Shown here: one piece after another, positions 54,120-64,000 of the stretch
How the letters are laid out: the number at the start of each line of letters is the position of its first letter
How positions within the stretch are numbered: position 1 is the first letter of the stretch
NCBI RefSeq assembly: GCF_019575955.1
Contig: NZ_CP080575.1
Location: 1,178,001-1,242,000 of the forward strand
From: Nesterenkonia pannonica
GTDB lineage: Bacteria > Actinomycetota > Actinomycetes > Actinomycetales > Micrococcaceae
Length of the DNA stretch: 64,000 nt
Reading direction: 5' to 3'
The notes under the pieces: generated by a model
Told to the model about the DNA's origin: nothing
The model's input: only the letters and a program-made list of their open reading frames with translations
Databases searched by the model: none
Translations under genes and position numbers: made by a program

Positions 54120-54827
54120 ATGTCGGTGAATATTGCGGCTGACCCTGCTGAGGCTGTGGCTGGAGTCGGTGATGGGGCGACGGTGCTTCTGGGTGGGTTC
54201 GGCAATGCTGGGCAGGCTCATGAGCTGATTGATGCGCTGCTGGACTCTGGCGCTAAGGAGTTGACGGTGGTGAGCAACAATGCCGGTCAGGGTGATGCGG
54301 GGTTGGCGCTGCTGGTCAAGGAGTCCCGGGTGGGGAAGATCATCTGTTCGTTTCCGCGGCAGTCGGATTCGTGGCATTTCGATGAGGCCTACCGGGCTGG
54401 TCGGATTGAGCTGGAGCTTGTGCCTCAGGGCAATCTGGCTGAGCGGCTGCGCGCAGCGGGTGCGGGCATTGGGGCTTTCTTCACTCCCACCGGTTACGGA
54501 ACCACGTTGGCCGAGGGCAAGGAGGTCCGGGAGATTCAGGGCCGGAACTACGTGCTGGAGTACCCGTTGGGCGGTGATGTGGCGCTGATCAAAGCGCTGG
54601 CAGCTGATGAGGTGGGGAATCTGGTGTATCGCAAGACGGCCCGGAATTTCGGTCCGGTGATGGCTGCTGCGGCAGCGCGCACGGTGGTTCAGGTGGAGCA
54701 GGTTCTGCTTACTGGGTCCATCGACCCGGAGTCGGTGGTCACGCCGGGGCTGTATGTGGACACTGTGGTGGAGGTGCCCACCGCGTCCGGTGAGGCTGCG
54801 AGCAGGGAAGGAAGACTCCAAGGATGA
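54120..54827 (+). CDS. pcaI: 3-oxoadipate CoA-transferase, alpha subunit
   Basis: Transfers CoA from succinyl-CoA to 3-oxoadipate. Unbroken, 235 residues: VGDGATVLLGGFGNAGQAHE, LTVVSNNAGQGDAGLALLVK, GTTLAEGKEVREIQGRNYVL and ALIKALAADEVGNLVYRKTA. GCTTAC at 54707 encodes Leu-Thr in VLLTGSIDPE; the family has Pro-Ala there, as GCCGGC would give. Start ATG at 54120, three bases after pcaF. The stop overlaps the pcaJ start. Confidence 0.95.
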   Translation: MSVNIAADPAEAVAGVGDGATVLLGGFGNAGQAHELIDALLDSGAKELTVVSNNAGQGDAGLALLVKESRVGKIICSFPRQSDSWHFDEAYRAGRIELELVPQGNLAERLRAAGAGIGAFFTPTGYGTTLAEGKEVREIQGRNYVLEYPLGGDVALIKALAADEVGNLVYRKTARNFGPVMAAAAARTVVQVEQVLLTGSIDPESVVTPGLYVDTVVEVPTASGEAASREGRLQG

Positions 54828-55475
54828 TCACCGCACGATATGACGAGAAGCTCTCACGGCAGCAGTTGGCGCAGTTGGTGGCGGCTGATATTCCGGCGGG
54901 TTCGTATGTGAATCTGGGGATCGGTCAGCCTACGACGGTGTCGGATTATCTGACTCCGGAGCAGGGGGTGACTCTGCATACCGAGAATGGGATGTTGGGG
55001 ATGGGCCCGGCGGCTCAGGGGATGAGGTCGATGGTGATCTGATCAATGCGGGCAAGATCCCGGTCACGGAGCTGCCGGGGACCAGCTATTTCCATCATGC
55101 TGATTCCTTCGCGATGATGCGCGGGGGCACCTGGACGTCTGTGTGCTGGGTGCTTTCCAGGTCTCTGCTGGTGGGGATCTGGCCAATTGGTCCACTGGTG
55201 CCCCGGATGCGATTCCGGCGGTGGGCGGTGCGATGGATCTGGCGATCGGGGCTAAGGATGTGTTTGTGATGATGAGCCTCTTCGCCAAGGACGGCACGGC
55301 GAAGATCGTTCCGCAGCTGGGGTATCCGGCGACGGGGCTGGGGTGTGTGAGTCGGGTCTATACCGATCATGGTGTCTTCCACATCGAAGACGGTGGGGTC
55401 AGGCTGCGTCAGGCCTACGGTCTCAGCGCCGAGGAGATCCAGGATCGTCTGGACTTCGAGCTGCTCACCGACTGA
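54824..55475 (+). CDS. pcaJ: 3-oxoadipate CoA-transferase, beta subunit
   Basis: Catalytic partner of Pca[21 protein letters not shown], the Glu in [35 protein letters not shown] and [20 protein letters not shown] are typical. Frames break near 55030 and 55130. Start ATG at 54824. The end overlaps the end of the convergent MFS gene by a few bases. Confidence 0.93.
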
Positions 55476-56672
55476 CCCCTGCCCGAACAGACGCACATCC
55501 CGTCCGGTCCACATTCCCATCGCGGTGTACACCGCAATGACCCCCAGGCTCAGCAGCAGAGGCACTGTCCAGGTGCCGCTGACCTGGAAGAGGTATCCGG
55601 CCGCGAGGGGCTGCGCCGCCGATGACGTAGCCCACTCCTTGGGCCATGCCTGAGAGCTCGTTTACCTGCTGCGGCCCCGCCGCGCGCAGGCTGATCATCG
55701 TCAGCGCCAGGAGCAGAGAGCTGGCCGAGAAGAAGCCGCTCACGACGGCCCACAGCAGCATCAGCTCCGGCAGCAGCACCATCCCTAAGCTGCCGAGAGC
55801 CATTCCTACGCCCGTGACCCCACCACCAGTCGGTGGTCGCGGGTTCTCTGCAGAATCCGAGAGATCAGCAGCATCGCCGCAATGCCCGTCGCCTGATAGA
55901 TCCCCACTCCCAGTCCCGCCGTTACGGCGCTGAACCCGTGGTACGTGTGGATGGCGGCAAGCCACGTCAGGAAGAAGTAGAACATCGCTGACTGGAATCC
56001 GAAGAAGATCATGACTCCCCAGGCCAGGGGTGAGGACCACACGGAGCGGGATGAGCCCCCGCGCCCCGTGCTGCTGCTGTCGACGGCCTCACTGGGCCCG
56101 CTGCGGCTCTGGCGCCACCCCAGAGGAGCGCAGCGAGAAGCGAGAGAGCAGCTGCTGCTGCCAGGGCAAGTTCCCAGTTCAGCGCGCCGGACAGCGGGAC
56201 GGCCGTGCTTGAGGCGAGTGCGGCCACACCGGTCATCACCGCCGTGTAGGCGCCCGTCATCACCGGCACCCGATCCGGGAAGTCCCTGCGCACCACTGCT
56301 GGGAGCACCACGTTGAGGACCGCCACGGCCGCAGAGAGGATGAGCGTGCCGAGGAACAGCGGCACCGCCTCGCCCCCGCGGATCTGGCGACAGTGCCCAG
56401 CGTCAGCACGGTCAGGGCGGCAAGCACGGTGCGGTCCATGCCCCACCGCCGAGACAGCAGGTGGACGAAGGGGAGACGAGGGCGAAGGTGAAGACCGGCA
56501 GTGCACCCAGCGCCCCGAGGGCGGTGGGCCCTGCGCCCGTCTCATCTCCGATGGTCTCCAGCAGCGGCCCGACGGCGCTGATGGCGGGCCGCAGGTTTGC
56601 CGCGGCCACGAAGACGAGAGTCGCAAGTGCAAGGTGTGATGATGCTCTGCTCCCTGACAACAGCCCCTCCAT
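55465..56672 (-). CDS. Major facilitator transporter, CynX/NimT-like
   Basis: About 400 residues with twelve hydrophobic segments. The start MEGLLSGSRASSHLALATLV then AAANLRPAISAVGPLLETIG is the typical CynX/YycB opening; TGAYTAVMTGVAALASSTAV, FQSAMFYFFLTWLAAIHTYH and LALTMISLRAAGPQQVNELS follow. Frames change near 56470, 56385, 56110, 55830, 55625 and 55510, and the C-terminus is not firm. Start ATG at 56672. It is divergent from the ABC permease gene, sharing the operator region at 56726. The substrate is unknown; location suggests an aromatic or a product of its breakdown. Confidence 0.75.
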
Positions 56673-56725
56673 ATATGTGGCGTAGGCCACAGTCTTGTGG
56701 AGAGGCTGCCGTCCGGCCCTGTGAG

Positions 56726-56772
56726 TCCCACTGAATGAGTCCGTGCCAAGCAGAACTGTGCCCTGTGTCACA
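56726..56772 (+). promoter_or_regulatory. Paired operator upstream of the ABC importer genes
   Basis: TCCCACTGAATGAG (56726-56739) and TGTGTCACA (56764-56772), the reverse complement of the TGTGACACA found upstream of pcaF. Both lie in the 149-base region between the divergent MFS and permease genes. Confidence 0.6.
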
Positions 56773-56821
56773 TGATGGCTGAACAAGGACGAGTCAGCTG
56801 CACCCACAGGAGGCACACACC

Positions 56822-57637
56822 GTGGCACCCGAAACATCATCCCGGCGAAGGCCGACCTCTGGTCGGTCCTGGGGCTCGCCCGTTCTGGGCCTCACCGGGA
56901 TCCTGGCCTTCCTGGCGATCTGGGAACTGTTTCCCAGACTAGGCCTCGCTGACAGCCGCTATCTGCCTCCCGCCAGCGAAGTGCTGATGACAGCGGCGGG
57001 CAATCTGGCCGACCTCGGCTTCTGGGCCTCCGTCGGCGTGACGATGCAGGCCTGGGCGATAGGCCTCTTCATCGCCACGGCAGTAAGCACCATTCTCGGC
57101 CTCGTGATCGGCATGAGCAGCTTCCTGCGCCGCTACACCCACTCGACCATCGAGTTCCTGCGGCCCATCCCTTCCGTGGCACTGATCCCATTGGCGGTGC
57201 TGCTCTTCGGCATCGGCCTGGACTCCGCTCTGCTGCTCATCGTCTACGCCTGCTTCTGGCAGGTCCTGATTCAGGTCCTCTACGGGGTCGGCGACATCGA
57301 CACGGTGGCGATGAACACCGCACAGTCCTACCGGTTCAGCTACTGGCAGCGCATCCGTGACGTCGTCATCCCGACGATGCTTCCCTATCTGATGACCGGA
57401 CTGCGGCTGGCCGCGGCTGTCGCACTGATCCTCGCGATCACCGCTGGCCTGGTGATCGGCACCCCGGGGCTGGGCAGCGACATCGCGCTGTCGCAGCAGG
57501 GAGGTGCCATCACCAACATGTACGCCCTCATCCTGGCGACGGGGGCACTGGGCGTCGTGATCAACTTCGGTGCACGTCTCGTGGAGCGCCGCGTCCTGTC
57601 ATGGCACACATCCGTCCGAGGGGAGCTCGCATCATGA
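56822..57637 (+). CDS. ABC transporter permease, SsuC/TauC type (1)
   Basis: Six-helix permease, unbroken, 271 residues. The N-terminus is basic; helices include LTGILAFLAIWELFPRLG and AIGLFIATAVSTILGLVIGM, and the EAA loop region is NTAQSYRFSYWQRIRDVVIP. GTAAGC at 57083 encodes Val-Ser in ATAVSTILG; GCCGGC would give Ala-Gly, common there. Start GTG at 56822 behind AGGAGG. The stop overlaps the next start. The family moves nitrate, sulfonates, taurine and aromatic acids such as phthalate. Confidence 0.88.
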   Translation: MAPETSSRRRPTSGRSWGSPVLGLTGILAFLAIWELFPRLGLADSRYLPPASEVLMTAAGNLADLGFWASVGVTMQAWAIGLFIATAVSTILGLVIGMSSFLRRYTHSTIEFLRPIPSVALIPLAVLLFGIGLDSALLLIVYACFWQVLIQVLYGVGDIDTVAMNTAQSYRFSYWQRIRDVVIPTMLPYLMTGLRLAAAVALILAITAGLVIGTPGLGSDIALSQQGGAITNMYALILATGALGVVINFGARLVERRVLSWHTSVRGELAS

Positions 57638-58410
57638 GAATCTTCAAGCGCTATATCTCGCCGGTCCTGGCGCTCTTTGCCCTTCCGGTGCTGCTGATCG
57701 CGGCGTGGTGGGCGTACGCCACCACCAGCCCGAGCTTCTTCGTGCCCGAGCCCATTCCGCTCGCTGAGACGTTCGTCGACACCTGGATCACCGGCGAGCG
57801 TCTCACCCGGGATGTCCTTCCCAGCCTCCAGCGACTCCTCATCGGCCTGGCCCTCGCCCTGATCCTCGGGGTGGTGCTCGGACTGCTCATCGGTCTCAAC
57901 CGCGTGATCCGGCAGCTCACCGAGCCCGTGTTCGAGTTCTTCCGGGCCCTTCCCCGCCGGTGCTGATCCCCGTCCTGATGCTCCTCATCGGAGTCGGCGC
58001 CCCCATGCAGGTCGCGGTGATCGTCTCGGGCTGCATCTGGCCGATCCTCCTCAACACCATCGAGGGCGTCCGGGCCATCGACCCCGTCCAGTCCGAAACA
58101 TCACGCAGCTACGGACTGAGCGGCTTCAACCGTGTCAGGTACCAGCTGCTTCCGGCGGCCGCCCCAACGATCATGGCCGGTGTTCGCCAGAGCCTGTCGA
58201 TCGGCCTGATCCTCATGGTCATCTCCGAGATGTTCGCCACGTCCTCCGGACTCGGATTCACCATTGTGCAGTTCCAGCGCTCCTTCGCGATCTCCGAGAT
58301 GTGGTCCGGGATCGTAGTCCTGGGACTCATCGGCGTGACCCTGTCCTTCATCTTCCGATTTGTAGAGCAGCGCCTCCTGCGCTGGTACCACGGCCTGAAA
58401 GAGGTAGAAA

Positions 58411-58421
<11 letters not shown>
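57634..58421 (+). CDS. ABC transporter permease, SsuC/TauC type (2)
   Basis: Second permease of the importer. Helices at VLALFALPVLLIAAWWAYAT and LIGLALALILGVVLGLLIGL, the loop FEFFRALPPPVLIPVLMLLI (broken near 57955 by a lost C), and the EAA-like loop SETSRSYGLSGFNRVRYQLL. Start ATG at 57634 overlaps the previous stop; the end overlaps the ATPase start by 11 bases. Two different permeases imply a heterodimeric channel. Confidence 0.88.
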
Positions 58422-61771
<3,350 letters not shown>

Positions 61772-61799
61772 GGGGTTCCTCTCGTGCGGTGTACTCGTG

Positions 61800-61861
61800 T
61801 GTGAGTCATATCACACTCGCTGATCTCGTCCGCGGAGCAAAATCGGGTCCCATCCAATGGG
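61800..61861 (-). promoter_or_regulatory. CRP-like site and operator upstream of the binding-protein gene
   Basis: TGTGAGTCATATCACA (61800-61815) is an exact TGTGA-N6-TCACA dyad, 29 bases upstream of the start. CCCATCCAATGGG (61849-61861) is an odd palindrome like the operator upstream of pobA. Confidence 0.65.
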
Positions 61862-61866
61862 CTGAT

Positions 61867-62641
61867 CTACGCAGCGGCAGCTGCGGCGGGTCGTGACGGA
61901 GGAAGGTGATAGGACCGCAGGTGCTTGAGATGCTCCGCGCCGCTGCCTGCAGCGAGCTCACGTAGAGGCCGAGCTTCGAATCGTCGCTCGGGACCACCAG
62001 CGTCAGTGCGGCCACCGCGCTGGCATGCTCATCGATCACGGGTGCGGAGATTCCCATCGTGCCGGTGTGGATGGCCTCGTTGATGCGTGAGAATCCGCGT
62101 CTGCGTGTATCGGCAAGCTCCGAGCGCAGCTGCGGGCGCTCGGAGGCGATGCGGTGCTGCTGCTGCCGGATGACTGACTCGGCGGTCTCTCGGGGGAGTA
62201 GGCGAGCAGCACGTGCCCCATGGAGGTCAGGTGGACTGGCATGTGAGTGCCCACTTCCGCGGGGTTGGTGACGGCGCCGGTGCGAGACAGGCGTTCGACG
62301 ATCAGCACCTGAGCGTCCTCGAGGACGGCGAGCTGTACGGTCTGCCCGACGAGGCTGTTGAGCTCCTGCATCTGGGGCAGGGCGGCCTGGCGAAGCATGG
62401 CTGCCAGGGGGTGTGCTGCGCCATGCCCCAGATCCGCCTGCCCAGGGTCACCTCGCCCCGGGCGTCCCGCTGGAGGAGCCCCCTGCGCGCCAGATCATCG
62501 ATCAGACGGTATGCGGTGCTCTTGGGGAGCCCGGTCTGGCGGGCCAGCTGCCCGGCAGGCAGGTGCTGCTCCATCTCCACGATGCTGAGTATGCGCATGA
62601 CGCGGTCGAGGACAGCTTCGCCTGAGGCTGAGTTCGCCATT
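61867..62641 (-). CDS. IclR-family regulator (paralog 2)
   Basis: Same family and close in sequence to the regulator at 46498: EAVLDRVMRILSIVEMEQHL, GLPKSTAYRLIDDLARRGLL, VLIVERLSRTGAVTNPAEVG and MPVHLTSMGHVLLAYSPE. Frames break near 62415, 62195, 62055 and 61935; after the last, the C-terminus reads HLPPSRPAAAAA and stops at 61867. Start ATG at 62641 (MANSASGEA) matches the paralog; GTG at 62673 is an alternative. It lies between the binding-protein gene and metF and probably controls the demethylation genes. Confidence 0.85.
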
Positions 62642-62685
62642 TCTTCGTCCTTCCGCTGAGGGGTGCTGGTCACGCTCCCTCATAG

Positions 62686-62701
62686 TGTGATACGAGTCAC
62701 A
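62686..62701. promoter_or_regulatory. CRP-like site in the iclR-metF region
   Basis: TGTGATACGAGTCACA, an exact TGTGA-N6-TCACA dyad, 45 bases upstream of the ATG of the second IclR gene. Confidence 0.6.
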
Positions 62702-62737
62702 GACACCGCCAAACTATGCGGCCAAATGGTCGCGTTA

Positions 62738-62806
62738 TCCCGGTGAATGGGAGAAACTCTGACGGAGGCGACGAGTGAGGGCATCATCTGTGTGATGCAG
62801 GGCACA
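62738..62806 (+). promoter_or_regulatory. Paired operator upstream of metF
   Basis: TCCCGGTGAATGGGAG (62738-62753) resembles the IclR-type operator. TGTGATGCAGGGCACA (62791-62806) is a CRP-like dyad with one mismatch, 32 bases before the metF start. Confidence 0.5.
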
Positions 62807-62838
62807 CAAGTCCCGCTCAAGGGTAGAAGGAGTGTTTG

Positions 62839-63696
62839 ATGGCACGATCACTGGCGACGAACGAGGACGAGCGGCGCACGCTTCACACCCTGGCGCACAA
62901 TCTCAGCTACGAAGTGATGCCGTTCAAGACGGCGGTGGAGAAGGTGCGGGCCCACGTACCCACAGAGGTCCCGCTCACTGTCACCGCCACCGGGGCAAAG
63001 GCCTCGAGCCCACGCTGGACGTCTCCGCGCAGCTGGCCGGAAGCGGCTATTCCGTGGCACCCCACGTGCCGGCGAGGCTGGTCTCCGGACCCGACGAGCT
63101 CAACACCATCGTCGAGCGGCTCGAGGCGGCCGGAATCGATCGCCTCTTCGTCATCGGCGGCGACGCTGAGGAGCCTGCGGGGAGTTCCACGAGGCTCTCG
63201 ACCTGCTCCGAGCGCTCGACGAGAGAGGTCACCACTTCGTCGACATCGGCATCGGCGGCTACCCGAGGGACACGCCTTCTTCGACGATGCGGTGATCGGC
63301 GAAGCCCTGCGCCGAAAGGCCGCGCACTCCCACAGGATCCTGACGCAGATCTGCTTCGACCCCGACGCCTACATCAAGTGGGGCACCCAGCTGCGGCAGG
63401 AGGGCGTGGATCTTCCCGTCTACGCCGGTGTGCCCGGTCCCGTGAGCCGCCAGAAGCTGATGCGCATCTCGGCCAGCCTCGGGCTGGGACCCTCGGCAAA
63501 CTTCCTCAAGAAGCAGCAGAACATGCTCTGGAAGTTCTTCACCCTCCGGATACCGGCCGACGGCGCTTCTGCGGGGCTGGTGCAGAAGCTGCACACCGCG
63601 GACACCCGCATCGCCGGTCTCCACATCTACACGTTCAATGATCTCGAGCGGACCGAGGCGTGGCGGCAGGAGCTGCTCGCACAGGCCCGCGGCTGA
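62839..63696 (+). CDS. metF: Methylenetetrahydrofolate reductase
   Basis: FAD enzyme interconverting 5,10-methylene-THF and 5-methyl-THF; here it probably runs in the oxidising direction to recycle the methyl group taken by LigM. Strands LSYEVMPFKTAVEKVRAHVP, VPLTVTATGGKGLEPTLDVS, IDRLFVIGGDAEEPAGEFHE, ILTQICFDPDAYIKWGTQLR and VDLPVYAGVPGPVSRQKLMR follow the barrel order. Frames break near 63000, 63180 and 63272. Start ATG at 62839. The stop lies 30 bases before purU. Confidence 0.88.
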   Translation: MARSLATNEDERRTLHTLAHNLSYEVMPFKTAVEKVRAHVPTEVPLTVTATGAKASSPRWTSPRSWPEAAIPWHPTCRRGWSPDPTSSTPSSSGSRRPESIASSSSAATLRSLRGVPRGSRPAPSARRERSPLRRHRHRRLPEGHAFFDDAVIGEALRRKAAHSHRILTQICFDPDAYIKWGTQLRQEGVDLPVYAGVPGPVSRQKLMRISASLGLGPSANFLKKQQNMLWKFFTLRIPADGASAGLVQKLHTADTRIAGLHIYTFNDLERTEAWRQELLAQARG

Positions 63697-63726
63697 TCTC
63701 GGCACCATCGTCAAAGGAATCCTGAT

Positions 63727-64000
63727 ATGACAGAAGCGTCCCCCGTGAGAGTTCGGCACCCTGGCGATGGTCCAGGCGGCCTCAGACCCGTCCCTGCAGG
63801 ACGTCGGCCGCCTCATCGTCCAGGGCACGGACAGCCCTGGGCTCGTCGCAGCGATCAGCGGCACCCTGGCCGAGCACGGAGCCAACATCGCAAGTCTCGA
63901 CCAGCACACCTCGGACCCCAGCGGCGGACGCTTCTTCCAGCGCACCGTCTTCACCCTGGACAGCCTCTCGGCTCATGCTCCGCAGCTGCGGGAGGCACTG
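63727..64000 (+). CDS. purU: Formyltetrahydrofolate deformylase, N-terminal part (cut by window end)
   Basis: Hydrolyses 10-formyl-THF to THF and formate. Only the ACT domain is in the window: GRLIVQGTDSPGLVAAISGT, LAEHGANIASLDQHTSDPSG and GRFFQRTVFTLDSLSAHAPQ. The catalytic formyltransferase domain lies beyond 64000. ATG at 63727 follows AAAGGA; a frame change near 63755 is needed. Placed after ligM and metF, it would release THF and close the C1 cycle. Confidence 0.82.
   Translation, partial: MTEASPVRVRHPGDGPGGLRPVPAGRRPPHRPGHGQPWARRSDQRHPGRARSQHRKSRPAHLGPQRRTLLPAHRLHPGQPLGSCSAAAGGT

Overview
The window is a high-GC actinobacterial chromosome segment. WhiB, DUF3499, DUF5719, TIGR03089, TIGR01906 and DUF3817 genes, the SURF1/DUF3817/guaA order and a tRNA-Gln/glmU/prs block point to Micrococcales, probably a Micrococcaceae-like genus such as Nesterenkonia or Arthrobacter. 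This placement rests on gene content only. There is no integrase, transposase, CRISPR array or rRNA.

The sequence carries many indels. Most long genes, including essential ones (guaA, prs, glmU, ispE), are read only by joining two or more frames. Many breaks are one-base losses in G or C runs. A second, distinct error class is described in the findings: at about 20 places where a conserved protein calls for GCCGGC, the DNA reads GCTTAC, GTAAGC, GCTTAAGC, GCCTAAGC or similar. I therefore treat broken genes as intact genes in a faulty consensus and annotate the whole reconstructed locus. No coordinate is shifted; frames are joined in the text.

Layout. 1-11.8 kb: cell-envelope and regulatory block (manA, GtrA, TIGR03089, WhiB, a large glycosyltransferase 2 membrane protein, DUF5719, DUF3499, RDD, SpoIIM-like, TIGR01906), closed by a strong bidirectional hairpin. 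11.9-17 kb: Nudix hydrolase and a bacterial NHEJ set (ligD, PPK2-type kinase, ku). 17-27 kb: hydrolase/VOC pair, SURF1, DUF3817, guaA, a roughly 1,380-residue helicase-like ATPase, SAF and FmdB proteins. 27-43.7 kb: formyl-THF cyclo-ligase, protein mannosyltransferase, rsmI, acyl-CoA ligase, a VOC-ASCH protein, a tightly overlapping operon (metallo-beta-lactamase, TauE, TatD, rsmA, ispE), an ABC-F ATPase, a GH26-like glycosidase, tRNA-Gln, glmU and prs.

43.7-64 kb is an aromatic-catabolism island. It holds 4-hydroxybenzoate hydroxylase (pobA), an aromatic-acid MFS carrier, two paralogous IclR regulators, the protocatechuate branch (pcaHGBDC, pcaFIJ), a vanillin/benzaldehyde-type dehydrogenase, a nitrate/sulfonate/taurine-type ABC importer, a LigM-type tetrahydrofolate-dependent O-demethylase, MetF, and PurU (cut by the window edge). 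The inferred flow is vanillin to vanillate, demethylated by LigM to protocatechuate with the methyl group on THF, ring cleavage to succinyl-CoA and acetyl-CoA, and THF recycling by MetF and PurU. A shared operator (CCATTGAATG-like) and TGTGA/TCACA-type palindromes recur at the island's promoters and suggest a single IclR plus CRP-like regulon.
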